64,000 bases of DNA from Odontesthes bonariensis (lineage: Eukaryota > Chordata > Actinopteri > Atheriniformes > Atherinopsidae), in NCBI RefSeq assembly GCF_027942865.1, contig NC_134509.1, positions 12,550,017 through 12,614,016 on the forward strand, given 5' to 3'. Each line of letters starts with the position of its first letter. Position 1 is the first letter of the stretch. Both the position numbers and the translations under genes were made by a program. Shown piece after piece: positions 21,659 to 35,919 of the stretch. Below the pieces are notes generated by a model. It had not been told where the DNA came from, did no database searches, and saw nothing but the letters and a program-made list of their open reading frames with translations.

Positions 21659-22750
21659 TTCATGTGAAAATGAAAGCATGCCTTGTTTCACAGCTACGGT
21701 ATTACATATCGGGACATAGATAATTATTCGATCTTTACTGGGTCTTAAAATTAGATTTATACTATCTTAGATGAACAACAACTCAAAATGTATAACGCAG
21801 TATCATCAATTATTTTACAATAACTCAGCCAAATTATAGAAGCAGTATGTGAAAAACTAAGCTTCCATAGGATCAAAAGGGTAAGTAACAGCCTGGTGCT
21901 GTTGATCAAATGAACTTGATTAATTGATCACCAGTATGTGTGAGCGCCTCTATAAAAGCGGACGTTTTGGCAGATTGCTAGTCTGGAGCATTCAGGAGCG
22001 TGGTAGCTCAATGCCAAGTAGGAAAGACAACAACAATGATCTTGAAGAAGCAACTATTGCTGCTGATTAATCTGGGAAAAGGTGATAAGGCCATTTCCAA
22101 ACAGCATGTCATCACAAAGGCCTCATAGGCACGGTGGTGGAAGGGTGATGATTTGGGCTTGTTTTGCAGCCACGGGACCTGGATACCTTGTAGTCACTGA
22201 GTCGACCATGAACTCTTCTGTATACCAAAGTACTCCAGAGTCAAATGTGAGACCATCTGTTTGACAGCTAAAGCTTGGCTGAAATTGGGTCATGCACAGG
22301 CTTGATCCCAGGCACAGCAGCAAATCCACAACAGAACGGCCAAATTAGAAAATGATCAAGGTGTTGCAATGGTCCAGTCAAAGTCCAGACCTCAGCCTGA
22401 TTGAAACGTTTTAGTTGGACCTCAAAAGAGCTGTGCATAAAAGAATGTCTGCAGACATCAATGAACTGAAGCAGTGTTGGAAAGAAGAGCGGACCAAATT
22501 CCTCCACAATGATGTGAGAGACTGATAACGTCATACAAAATAGGATTACTTCCAACTTAATGCTGCTGGTTGTCTCTACGAGCTGTTGAATCATTGAGAG
22601 TATTTAGTGTTTCACACACAATTTACGCATTTAGGCTTATGTTGTATATCATGTGCTATTGCTCACTTTGTGAGGAGGATATTTCATGTCATGATAAGTA
22701 CAGCCTTAACATTAAAAGAGAGTCTGTGTTCGTTATGCATTTGTATGAAA
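21659..22750 (+). mobile_element. Long-terminal-inverted-repeat Tc1/mariner-like element, internally deleted
   Basis: The left arm begins near CATGTGAAAATGAAAGC (21661) and includes GTGAAAAACTAAGC (about 21848). The right arm has the inverted form GTATTTAGTGTTTCACACA (about 22598). Between them, after a promoter-like TATAAAAGCGG, are pieces of a Tc1-type transposase on the plus strand: HGGGRVMIWACFAATGPGYL (22132-22191), VYQSTPESNVRPS, then QSKSRPQPD-like and LKRAVHKRM-like sequence with stops and frameshifts. The DNA-binding half is largely deleted. The right boundary is approximate. Confidence 0.7.
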
Positions 22751-25700
22751 AAGATTTATTGCTTGTAGAAGTGGAGTTTCTTCACATACATCAACTCACA
22801 GCTGTCATCAATACAAATATTGTATTTTCATTTGTGTTTTTTTCCCCCACTTTAAGTGACCAAAGGGAGCTCTGAGATAATTTTCAAGGCAACTAACACC
22901 GACTACACACAGAAAGGGAGCATAGAAGTGACAGACGGCCTGTTTTGCTGCCCTTCTTTTTTTGTTCTTCTCTGTGACAGTGGATTAAACCATCAGACCC
23001 TCCCTCAGCACGCACACAGTGGAACCCCAGGCGTAGAAGAGGCTCATGACAAGTCCTGGCAAGTCAGCTGAGGTAAAATTGGACCTCAGTGCATACACAT
23101 ACAAGTGCAGGATATCAAATGTGATTATCACACTGCTGAGTGAGACAACCAAAACATCACATGAAAGGACTACATTGGGTTACCTCACCCAAGACTATGC
23201 AGCCAAGTATCACAACTAAAGAACGCAAACAAAATCATGCACTTCATCATCTACAGAGTTGTGTTTTTGTGTCTTCATTTGTCAGCACATTAATGAGGAT
23301 TAAATACAGAGCCGTGTGCATAGTAAAATAAGCCGGTCTGGTGGAGTTTTTCTGTTGTACCACTGAAACAGAAGTTTTGACCGTGTTAATCCCTCACATC
23401 AGTTCAAATTTTGTCATTGTGCCCGAGCTTAAATCTAATGTTCCGTGCAGAAAAAAAATGACAAAAAAACCCCACAAAACATTTTGCGTCACTACTGAAC
23501 ACAAACAACAGTGGTTTACCAAGACAAATAATGGAACAACACAAACATATAAAACATGAAGGAAATGAGCCAAGCTTAGGAGGAAACATTCAAAGTTTCT
23601 TCCATATCCAAATGTATTATCCCCGCCCGGATGGGTCAGAATAGGACCGTTTAAGTGAGACAGGATTCTGGAAAAGACAACTAAAGCGTCGGACAACTTT
23701 AATTACAAGAGGTTTAAACAATGGGGAAAAGAGCAGAACACAAGAAAGACACAGAGGGACATATCAGTTAAGGCCTCCGTATTAATGCAGGTCATCCCCT
23801 CACCCTCCTGTTGATTTGTCCCTCCCGTACTCTCATGACTTTCTTCAGTATTTGCTGCTGCTGACACAAAAGCTTTGTCCAAGCCCGGCACAACAACAAG
23901 AGGAACCCAGACGACCATTAAGGCTCAGAGAGGAACAGAGAAGAGCGTCTAGGACACCATGTGCACCAAAACATCAGTTGAACTGCTGACATCAGTAACC
24001 CAGTTAGCAGAAGAAAGTCCAGCACAAGCTGAAAAGCTAGTTAGTAGTACATGTCTGCAATTAGTCTATTTTCCACATGTGAATGCTATATTCAAGGTTG
24101 CTTACAGTGTTTTAAAGGAAGGGGTGGGGTGAGTAATTCAACGCCTAATAATGCATCTGCATTTTGACACCAGTTTAGCAGAAAGCATGCACCCTCTGTC
24201 ACAGTGACAAAAACAAGAACTTTTTGGTGAGAAGCGATGGTATCAATAAAAAACAAAACAAAACAATAGTGAAACATGTCCTTTTGTATTCTGCTCTTGT
24301 GGTTAAAATTCTCTGTCACCCCTGTGTTCTCTGCCAGTGAGGACTGCTTTTTGCAAACACCACTTTTTTCAAATGAATTTTCTGGCTAACACGACAACTT
24401 CACTAACTCAGTGTCTAAACTTTCCCTTGTTTTTGTCCTTTCAGTGTGCATTTGTTGCTGCACATTTCAGTCCACTGAATTCTTGGCTGGCCTCAGTCCA
24501 CCACTCCCCTGGTCTCTGTTTTCTTTCCTTTTTTTCATTTTCTGGAGTCCTGAGACACGGTGACCCACTTCCAGTTCCTTCCTCTCTCTGAAGCAGAGTG
24601 TGTGTAAATGTTAAAGTTGACGGTTTCTGTTTTTGCAGCATTTTTGCTCCAGAACCACCCCCCTCCTACTCCATCACACTTCTTTTTTTTTTTTCCAGAA
24701 AGAATACACCCACCCCCACTCACTGCGCTCTATCTGCATCAACCAACGAAACGCCCTGATTAAGAGTTCGAGTGGAGGGGGAACTTTGCCATGAGTCATT
24801 ACCAGGGGACCCCTGGCACGCTGTACCCCTCCTCTGCATGCAAGGAATGCTTGCTAGATGCACCCCAGCCTTCATGAAAAGGCGCACTCATTCAGATGCA
24901 GACAACAGAACTTTATGAAGGTTTGACAGACAGCAGTGTTGACAAAGGACCGCAAAAGCAAAGATTTTCCAAGCGAAACATGTCCGTCCAGAAGAGCAGA
25001 AAATTGACAATCAGGAGATTTTTATGAATCCCTCCCCCCTCCTGTCTTTTTCTTCTTTTTTTTCCCTTTTTTAGCTGTGCACAGCTGTATGTTGGCGCGG
25101 TGGAAACATTTGCAGGCATTCACAGAAGTTTGGCTGTCTGACATACTTTGTCATTTAACATCCTTGCATGTCATGCAAACTTTGTTAAAGCTATACCTGC
25201 ACAATCCATTACAGCACAAAAACCTACAGAGAAAAAAAAAATATGCCTTTCTTTCTCTCATCTTCTTTACCCATCCCTTTTGTTTTTCTCTTTTTACCTT
25301 CCCCCATAGCTGAGTTTGGCAGGGCCACGGGTTCAAAGACGTGCAAGAACCAGAATGTAGGTCAGCCATGGGTGCTGAGTTACCGATTAGAAACAGCTGT
25401 GTGTTTGTGGGCCACTCTCTCAGTCTGCTGGAGCTAGCAGCCATTGCAGAACTGTACAGAGCAATTATTTCACTGTGGGAATGCTGCCAGCTCTGAAGCT
25501 CTACAGTTGACTCTTGTTTCTTCCCCCAAATTATGATGAATAAGAGGATCACAAGGGGACACTGGCTATGGTCAGCTTTTATGAGCCATTCTCCTGCGCT
25601 TCGATGTGAACAGCGCCTGTGAATCACATTCATCTCTGCTGACCTACTAGTCTTTGCAGAATTCATACAAATGTGTTGGCATGTTTGTTTTCTTCTCTGT

Positions 25701-28424
25701 TATATATATATATACTGTATCTTTTGCTCTCCTCGTATAAACATCCATAGAGTTAGTCGCTCTTTTTTCCCTAAAACGATCTGGCATATCTGTGGTTCTG
25801 CCTGTTGTTTTCAGATGAATAAGTTGCTCAAAAGCAAAACATCTTTACCTCTTGTTACTCCGGACAATAGCTGATGTGTAGCTTGAATGATGCAGGAAAT
25901 GGCTAAACTGCATCAAAAAAGCTGTAGTCCTTAAGGTGGCACTAATGCGGGCATGTATAGATTAGCCCTGGATGTTGCTTCACATTAACTCACATTGCCA
26001 GTGCTGGTTCTTACATTACGACACAGCACTCGTTGGTGTGAAGTTTGGGGACCTTTGGGACAACACCTGTCAAGCCCCCTTCCCACAGCCGTAGATAAAA
26101 CCCCACAAGTAAGAAAACACGTCTCCCAATGTCGTGGATGGCAGCAGTAGTGGGAGAGTACAGCAGGATGGGAGCCATGATGACTCTCTGCACTCTACAC
26201 TCTTGAAACCTCCTCCCTCTGCTGCCAGCTCAGCACCGGATATGAGCCAAACCTTGTACCTTACAGCTGTGCACAAAAATGCCCAAAGGGCAAAATAATA
26301 CACGCAGACACCCAAACACACACATCTACCAATAGTACACTCAGAATGCAAGCGTGCGAGCAAGCTCACAAACAAAAGCACACATTCAGTGAGTCACAAA
26401 AACACAAGTTGGGTGGTGTGTACGACCTTGAGGGATGGTAGTAATTACAGTGGCGTGTTGTCTCTGACATTTGTCCCTGCCACGCCCTTTGACCACTTGT
26501 AAGCTGACTGATGAAAAGCTTGAGCTTGGCATTTCAGCAATGCAGGTATTCACACACAAACACACACAGCTGATTATTGGCAGGACGTGTGCATTTTTAA
26601 GCTTGTGGATGGCGCTTAGATGAGAAATTGAGTGATGCTGCAGCCAACGTTTCTTAAAAATACAGCAACATATTTTGCATTTTAAGTAGTTTTTCTGCAA
26701 TGTGCCACGCCTGCTTAGTGCGGCTAAATTGTCTTGGGATGTTTTTTGGAGGAAGTAATTTAATGTTTTTCTTGCAGCAGCTGTTGGTAGGCATATATTT
26801 TCTAATTCGGCTGGTGACGTGAAACCATATTTTTCCTCTTGCCTTCACTTTTTGTTAGTCTAATTCCACAGATCCATGAGCAGCTCACCCCAAAATTGAA
26901 TAGTCTAACTTTCAAGAATGCCGGTCATTGCGAAATAGTGGCTATGTCCTCACCCAACCTTACTACAGTTGTTGTTTTCTAACTGAAAAACTACAGTAAT
27001 TTAAAGCAACCTTTTAAGATTACAGGTCATCCTCAAATTACTTATTTTGGGTGGAGTATCAGTACAGATGAATACATGGAAATACAGTCACATGTCACAA
27101 CAAGTACAAAGGTTAGAAGAACTGGCACTTCAGGGATTTGTAAATCCAGACATCCTGACAGGGGTTCTCAGTGGGATGTCAAACAAATCTAAACGATGTG
27201 ATATGGGTTTCAAAATGTTTCTTATTTTGGCAAGAATAATTCATCCATTACCAGAGGAGAATCACATCCATTGGTGGGTGGTCTGTCACCATCTCTCTCT
27301 GCTGCCCACCCGCATGAGAGGATCTGCCTGGTTTGCATATTTATAGGGGGGATGTTTGTTGTTGAAGACCTGCTGTTTGAGTGTATGAATTAGCTTAAGT
27401 TCACCAGTTACCATGGTCACGGATATGGTTGTTTTATTTGAGCCCATTCCAGCTCACATACACACAAACCCACTTCACTGCCACTCTTGTGTGTCCTTAC
27501 TGCGGCTGTAAGGCTTTTTCACGTGATGCTGCCTGTTATGTTTCTGCCTGGGGGGGACTTTTTTCCCTCATTTGTCAACCAGCATAAATATGAATTTATA
27601 AAACTACTAATTCATGCAATTCTTATTGGACAAATCCCGTAAGAGTTACACATCCTACTTAACGTTTCTGAATGTAGCAGTTTTGTGCGCTCATGCTTCC
27701 GCTCTGCATGAGATCCTGAAAGTCCCATGGAGGACATATGCACCGGCAACATGATGTTCGCAGCCATGTGGCACAGTGCTTGAGAGGTGATGGAGCATGT
27801 GACAGTCGCTGGACCACAGCACACTATGCTAGGAAGGCAAAGGAAGTGAGGAGCCCAGGAACCTGGAGGAAATCCAAATGAGCCTGGCCTGACGCAGAAA
27901 ATGGTCCAGGCTCTGACTGTGGCCTGTGCCACAGAGGGAAGCTGGATCACATGGCTGAAACAGTAAACGATAGTTGTTCAGCCACAAGCTGAGAACAGAA
28001 AGCAGGATTATGAGGGGACACAGACGGATAAATACAGGGGTGGAAGGGCAGGACACAGTTGTTTTTTTATGGTGAAATTGCCTCCAAAATTACAAAAACA
28101 AAAAAAAATTGTAAAATGTTCTAACCATACCTTACAAAAAATGGAAATATTGCATTTGTAAAAAGTCTATACTTTGTGCTGATGAATTACCTATCACAAA
28201 TGACTAACATGGGTATTTAGTAACTTCTGAACAAGTATTATCATGTGCTAACATAACGTCAATGCTGTATGCCACAGAAATCTCCCAACTGGTTTGGGTC
28301 ATAAGCACATCACAAATGCTGAGATAGGCATGATTGTATTTGAAACCACTTAGAGATGTGACTGCAGGCATATAAAGCTGGGCTTCAAAAGAAGACAGAG
28401 AGAAAATAGAATGAAGTTGTTTAG
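22751..28424. other. Intergenic, no gene recognised
   Basis: Non-coding sequence with T-rich tracts. The largest open frame (25151-25666, minus, 171 codons) has no domain and no splice context, and I regard it as chance. No RNA gene is seen. Confidence 0.5.
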
Positions 28425-29560
28425 AAATGGATCTTTCTAAGGCTTTTGACACCGTGGATCATAATATGCCAAAGCAAAGACTAACCAAGGCGACACATAC
28501 TGTCAGATATTTTTAAAATGACCCATCTGCTAGATCTTAGTGTGTGAAGGTAGAAAGTATCAATTCCAGTTATGTCAGTAACAAAAGGGATTCTCCAGGG
28601 GTCGATCATGGCACCACTCCTATTCATTTAACATATAAACAATCTTGTTCAAAATGTCTCCAACACTATCTTTAATTTTCATTTAATTTAATATGGGAAT
28701 CTGCTGCCCTTCAGACAAATATAAACAGGCTCTCTATCTGACACGAGAAGTTTTTGCCAACAAGATAAAGCTCATGATGTTCTCAAATGCAAAACCAAAG
28801 CTTCAGAACCCTCCAGTTGCAAGAGTTGGAGACGACATTAGTCTCTTATTACAAATACTTATAAACACCAATTGATTGCTCATTTCTTATGCCTCAAATT
28901 CAGAAACAGGTAAAGAATGGAAGCTGTAACAGTTTTTTTTCCTTAGAATTAAGTTATTTTTTCCTTTTAGACAAGAACAAGACTTGGCTGGAGAGATGTA
29001 GTTGACATGCATGCATCTTTGCAATGCTTTCATGCTTTACATACAGTTTTCTACTGTGAATCACTGAGGTTCACCGTATACCTTAAAACCCTTACTCTTT
29101 GTCTTACTTTGTATGTTTAGGTTGGATGGTCTGGTTTGTCCTCCCTGAGACTCAAAAATTGGTATATTTGTATAAACAAAGCTATTTTGGTACGCTTACT
29201 CCCTATCTCCTGACCTACAACACAAAAAAAGTGCCGGAAGTTACTTTCTTTGCTCACAAGACTTGTTCCTTTTAACCTTCCTTAAAGACTTTACTAAATT
29301 GGGGAACCAAGAGTGTTTAAGTGTGCTGCCTCCTCTGCTCTGAATCAGCTGCAGAACCAGATAAATCTGAGGGAAATGCATTCAAAGAACTTGTTAATAA
29401 TTTTGAGGCAAGGAAAACCTGACTGCAAATTTCATAGGTGATTGCCTGGGTCTAGTCCATGATAACCGATTGTAACCTGCTCCAGAGGACACAACTCTGG
29501 TTTGATGCGTAAAATGAATGCTTTATGTATTATGTGCACATTAAGCGTGTTGTGTAAAAA
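28425..29560 (+). mobile_element. LINE (non-LTR retrotransposon) reverse-transcriptase fragment
   Basis: Plus-strand reading gives the RT motif DLSKAFDTVDHN (about 28429-28464), then KGILQGSIMAPLLFI (about 28587-28631), which is the KGVPQGSxLGPLLF motif followed by a stop, and later ANKIKLMMFSNAKPK (about 28756-28800), matching the conserved block near the end of the RT domain. The catalytic YADD region is not intact. A distal segment near 29320-29400 (CTGCCTCCTCTGCTCTGAATC) resembles the C-terminal tail of such ORF2 proteins. The element is 5'-truncated with several frameshifts and stops. Confidence 0.75.
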
Positions 29561-32500
29561 GTACTGAATCGGCTAGGACATGTTAAATTAAAGCTGGTGG
29601 CTTTCTTGTTCCTGTTAACTCAGAGAAGGCGATGATTTAGAATCCTTGTAAAACCTTGTTCACGAGTATTTGGATTTTCACATTTCAAAGACAGATTTTT
29701 CTATTTATTTTGGCCAAATGTTTTAAGGTCACATAAAAGGACCTCTCGAAAACATTGGCACTGACACCTGCGTTCGCTCTCTGATTAGAACTGTCGGTCT
29801 CAATTCAACGTGCCTCTATTGCATGTCTAGTGAAGGACTTCGAGACAAAGAGCTGTGTTTTATGAAGGTTGGAGGTGCTAGTATAGAATATCAGTACATG
29901 AATACAAGATCAGGACTGATGGTTTGAAGCCGTGCAACATCAAAGGTCTCAAGTCAGGGTAAAGATGAGTATAGAATTTGCAGAGGTTTGTTATGCTCCC
30001 AGCTCTATATATGTTGAAAGTGTTTAGCCTTGAAGCATTTGAATGTAAGCCAAAAGAGCTCCGCAAAGATATCTCTTTGTGCTTGTAGGTATAGAAGCAT
30101 GTGTCCTTAAAAACGTTTAGAACATTTTTTTCTTTCAAATGAAGAGATTTAGTGAATATTGACTCAAGCAAGTTGTTTAGATTTCAGCCCAGTAGGTGAG
30201 CAGATCATGTTGTTGACACCTTTTAGAAAAACTTCCATATCAATTCCTTGGTATTTTTCTGTCTGACACATGGTGTCTATGGAGAATGAATTGCAAGTGT
30301 GAGGTCACATTGGAGAAATAAGAAGTTGCCTGTTCATTATTGTCACAGGACATAATTAGACAAGTTAGCATGAGGAGATGCTTGCAACCAATTACCAATT
30401 TAAAATTTTGGTCTGAGCTTTGCAGTAAGCTTGAACTCTTCCACCTTCTTGCATCTGTTTCAATGGTAACATGCCATATTTGGCTTGTTTTGTATGTAAG
30501 ACATGTCCTGCCTGATCCTGGGTCTGTTAACACAAAATGCTAAATGAGTCTGTGGACTTTTGGTCTCTCTGAAGTCATATTGGCTTGGAATGGAAATAAC
30601 AGGCCTAATCCTGTTTACACGTGGAACCAAAATGGTGGAAAGTAGACCACAGTTGCAACCTTTGGCCCAAAGGATGTGGGGGAAGATTTAGAGGGTGTCG
30701 GATGTTTGCAGAACGCAGTGAGGTAGTCCGTAAACAATCAATATCAACAAGACTTCAGAAATCTGCAGTCCTCCTTCCCCATTTCAATTACATTTCTTGT
30801 TGAACAGGCATGCTGAAAAAACTAGCTGAACTGTGATTCCACATGCAAGTTTGGAAAAGTTGTGAGAGGCAGCTAATATTTAATGCTCATAACAAAGCCA
30901 TCCTTATTTAGGATGAATTATCACAGGACATAGACTCAATCACTCTACACCGTCATGTTTGGTGTTTTGAAAAAAATTCAGATACTTAACACATAGCTGA
31001 CAATGACTGACATTCATTTGCATGTTTGTCTTCCTTTTCCTTGATCTGCTTCTGCAAACTATTAACTATCCATGGGCCCGACTCCGGTTTGGCGACATAT
31101 TGAAAGCATTTGGGTTAGTTGTTGAGAATAGAATTTTAATTGTGGAATTGTCACTTTGAGAACCCCTGTTGAGAGTGATGAAGATGAAAACATATGTTGC
31201 AGATTGTGTTGGCTAGTTGTTAAGACAGTTTTGCAGTCACAGCCCCAAAATTATAGCCCCACAAACTCACCATTCAATTCATAGCAGGGGGACATTCACA
31301 CCTAGGGTTGCTGATTATTTTAGAAGCTGTAACCTCTCATCACCTGGCCTTGCAAATACATGAGCATTTCTGATCTTACATTAATGCATACAACTTGCTC
31401 TGATTACAATGTTCTAGAAACTTCCTGCTGGTAGGACACCCTTTCACAGAAAATATTTGTGACCAAATGTGAAACCAAAGTGCAATGTACGCCACATTTA
31501 TCCCACGAGTGCATAATGACTTTAAAGGAATACCATCTCAGTAATCATTTGCTATCTATTTTCAACCTACGACTAGACTGCCTGGTTGATTTGTAAAACT
31601 TTGTAAAAATGTTATCTGTGATGCTGTGACCGTATCTATCTTTGAATGTGCATCAAAAAATGTTCTCATTGTTTTCTTTCATTCTTCAAAACAAAGACCA
31701 TAATTCTTTTTTTGTTTGTTTGTTTTTCGGGGTTTACACTGCGTGTGGCAGGGTTTAAATGGTTGCAGAACAAGCTGTGTTATGTGACTCTCAGCTTGAT
31801 AATATTCAAATAAATGAGAGAAAAGGGAAATGGGAGGAGGCTGAGGGGAATGTTGCTGCAACATTAAAACTGCAACAAAGAAGTTTGGAGTTCATTGTTC
31901 ACTGGATAAATTGGATGCACATTGTGGTTAATCAAACAAATGTTTCATGCTCACAAGCAATGAAAAAACAAGTTCACTTTCTTGCTCACCACTGAGTCTT
32001 TCCAAGACATTTTGGTCTGTCTGGCCCTCAATTGGTACACAGGCTTAGACCACCTCCCTCTCTGTGCATATAAGACAAGGGCTAAATGCAAATCTACAGT
32101 ATACTGAATATATTAGGTCCCATTAGAAACAACTGATGGGACACAAATACCCTTTCAAACAGAAAAGGGGGGCAAAAAAACCTCTGTTCATCCCCGTGGG
32201 CATCAGGGCACACTAACTAAGATAGGTATTAGCTTCATGAATGCAACCTCTCTTCATCAAACCCATGTTAAAATCACAGGAATGTTGTTTTGGATGCTCA
32301 GGAATTTTTTTTATTATATTTGGACGTTTTTGTTTCTGTTTCTTTTGCAAACTTCGCATCTAATAAAAGTTAATCAGTGAGTGAATTGGATGAGCAAATA
32401 AACAACTTTTGAAAAAAAAAAAAGCCATTCCTTGGTTGATTTTACGACTTAGATTTCTCAAATAGTCACAATGCTTTTATTTACAGGACAGATTTTTGGT

Positions 32501-35500
32501 CAGAGTTCATCTGTGGAAAGGACGTCATTGCTTGTGAGCCATCTGTGGCTCATGTGTTGGGATGTTTGGGGAAGATGGAATGATTGCTTGAAGAATAGAA
32601 AGAGGCAGAGAGGAGAGAGTATTCATCTGGCTGTATTGGCCTGAAGCAATGTGCAGTGCAAGGCCTGAGCAACTATAGCCAAACAGCATGCAGATGATAA
32701 GTCTATAAATAGAAACATGCAGCAGGAGGGACAAAAGCTGTTTCCTTTTCAATGATGCACAAGGATGGTTGGACTTCTGTACTGTAATGAGCATATAAAA
32801 AGTTGACTGGTCATCATTCTCGAAATGACTGTGACATAGAATTTGATGGCACATTGGCTTTTCTGACTGTATAATATTTATACGAGGTATGACAAGATCA
32901 GACTCTTACATACGCCACCAAAGAATGGAATGAGGAGTTGTTTGGGTTCTTGTTCAGCTGTTGAAAATATTGAAAATTGAAAATGTCCATGAAAATAGAC
33001 ATAGTAAGTCTGGACAATGATGAGACTTCCTGTTACTGAAAGGGTCTTGCCATTTTTTCTGTCTTTGCAGCATTTAAAAGAGGGTAAATATCCAGTCCAC
33101 ATTACTTGCAAGTACTGTAAGTGATTACAGTAAACTCAGCATAAACAAAAGCCACATCTTCCTACTTAATTCCACTTCAGTTGGAGAGGAAACAGAACTT
33201 CTAAAACAGAAGTGACAACATGCTTAAAATGACAAATTCTTGCTTACATAAAAGACCCTTGCAGGGTCAAGATCAGTTTACTTGTATCGGATTGCTCCAC
33301 TACAATGAGGTCAAATGAATGTTAAACCTGAAGAGACACACACCTCATGTGAATCCATAAACCCATGTCTTCTGCAATTATAATTTTTTGATGCACTGGT
33401 ACACAGTTCAGTGCCACAGTGCATCAGTGTCATCTTATATGCATGATAAGAGGTTTCATAACTTCTCCATGATTACAGTACAGCACAATATAAGAAAATT
33501 CTGCAGCTTAGCCTTTGTGAAACACTTGCCTTGCACTGAGCATGTGACTAAATTCTCATTATGACTCTACAGTGGCTACAAACTTTGCAGAATATTCTGA
33601 CGTGAATTTGGTCTCATGTTTACTATATCTTCATTCCACCATGCAGGCAGGAAGGCAAATGATGTCGGGTCTCTGCAAATAAATCACATTATACCGAGCT
33701 GAAGAGACACGCAAAAAAAAGAAAAAATCTTCCCTTTTCCTATCTGTGTGATGTCAACAGAAAATGCATGGGATGTGAAATTGTCTCGTTGTCAAGCAGC
33801 TTTGCATCATAAATGTGTTTTAAAAAGATTAACGAAAGCTAGCTAGCACAACATAGATAGCTACCCACATTACCCTGGCCTTTTTCATGGCTCACTGCAT
33901 TATACCCACAATGATTTTCTGGAATTACATAAAGCTATAATGCTACATAGAAAAGCATTATCCCGATGTCACTGAAATTCAGTGATGCAAAATGCAAATA
34001 AACATAAACTTATATATAGCATGACTTGCAGCTGCTTTCTGTATGGCTCGAGCTTGGTGAACCAAATACTAAAACACATTTTGTAAATGCCAAAAGATCT
34101 AAAATCACCTGCATCCTGCACATTTTAGCATTTCTTATTTAAAAGACTTTGAGACCTTAAATTTAACATATCATATATTACAAACATCTCTCTACAAATA
34201 TAAAATGGATATCTTTATAAATCAATAAAAATAAACAAGCTACACTGTAATTAATGTACAACACTAAGTCTATTTATAGACATGGTACATCTTTGACACC
34301 AATAATTGGTTTCCATCTGTAACGATGTGGTTGCTTTTAGCAATAACACACAACTCCACACGTTAAAGGTAGTTTTTCAGTTTGCACATGAGGCTTGTAA
34401 ATTTGCTGACATTAACAAAAGTGACAGCCACAGACTGATTGTACAGTCTGAAATCTTGCAAAGTATGATATGTTGTCTTCAGTGCAGGCCCCATGAGGAT
34501 CCTATGTGACACATATTACCAAGAACGTACAACACAAACAATGTTTGTGGTGGCGGTCCACAAGGATCTTCCCCCCATCATTCACACTGGAAGTCACTTC
34601 CTCATCGTAAAGTCTTTGTGCTTTCTTCAGAATGCAGTCCAACATTCTGAGGCACTAACATCTGGCTGCAAGCAATATAAACCGCCTGCCATGCAAAGCA
34701 AACCATATTCTCACTCCCCTTTTGAGATTTTCATAATTCTTTCATAGCTCCAGATAATGTGACTGTTTGCTTCATGCACACTTTGTGCTGGATCTGATAG
34801 GATTATCTTCCATCCAATGACGTTCAGGCTCTTGAATATGCAAACAGAAGTAGAGGTGGTAGACTTCAATCCCAAAGATCTGGACTTCAGTTGGGCTTGA
34901 GTCATGAGTCCCGACCAAAAACTTCACTCACCAGAAAACACGCAAAAGAAATAGCCTTGAAACTATGCTCAGCGGCAGAAAAAGAAGAGGTTTCCTGATA
35001 TTGCACACCTGTTGTTCAAACAAATTGGTTGGCATGAGTGAATATGATATGCATCACAACTGTGTGTAAAGCTGCAGCAACCTATGTTTCTGTTCTTTGC
35101 AATCAATTAAATATTAGGAAACTTCCTCAAGGCGTATAACGGTTGTTGTTTTCACAAGACTGGAATAGACAGAGATGTTGTCTCAAGTATATGTACAATC
35201 AAATAGACAGACAGACAGACAACTTGAAAACACATTAGGAGAAAGAAAAATGTTTAACAGGCAAGAGATTCAAAAAGTTTGTTGTGTCAAAAGAAAAAAT
35301 GTACTATTACACCAACTAAAATTGAATCAATTAAGTAATTTCCTTGTTTAAAATCTTGTAATGCATCGCATTTAATAACTGGTGGGTCAAGTAGGGGAAG
35401 TTTTTCAAGAGCTAAAAAACTCATCGTTTTGTATATGAACTCGAGAAGACCTGAGACAATTTTTTGAATAAGCTCCAGTTGTGGTTGTTAGTCTTCAACA

Positions 35501-35900
35501 GTCTCACTGTTACCTATCGTGAAACAGCTTTTTAAAATTAGATGAATATATTCAAATACAACAAAGTATGTGTTGCGGCTTAATATTTTCAATGTACACT
35601 TCAATGTACGCTTAATAATAAGCTCACGAGTCTGTCGCCAATTCATATATTTACATCAAATAACTCAGTTTGGTTTCTACAGCCAAGCACAAGACTTTCA
35701 TAATGATTTGGACAGGAAATTACTCGAAAACACTCACAGTCTAAGTAATTCTGTCATATCACACAATCATATGACAAATAGCTGACATGAAATAGTCTTG
35801 TAGACTGAATGAATGTAGTTTACTTCACGATCCAAATGCAAAAGCATACTTTAGGAAGTTATCTCATTTGGCAACCAAAACAACACCCAAATTCAACTGC
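29561..35900. other. Intergenic upstream of mxd4, no gene recognised
   Basis: Uniformly AT-rich sequence with no long frame, recognised repeat or RNA gene. Distal regulatory elements of mxd4 could lie here, but single-sequence inspection cannot show them. Confidence 0.5.
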
Positions 35901-35919
35901 GCACACGCCCAAAGTCCGA

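Noticed and set aside
25151-25666. 171-codon minus-strand frame in the intergenic region
   Set aside because: Biased composition, no domain, no splice or poly(A) context. This length is expected by chance in a 64 kb window.
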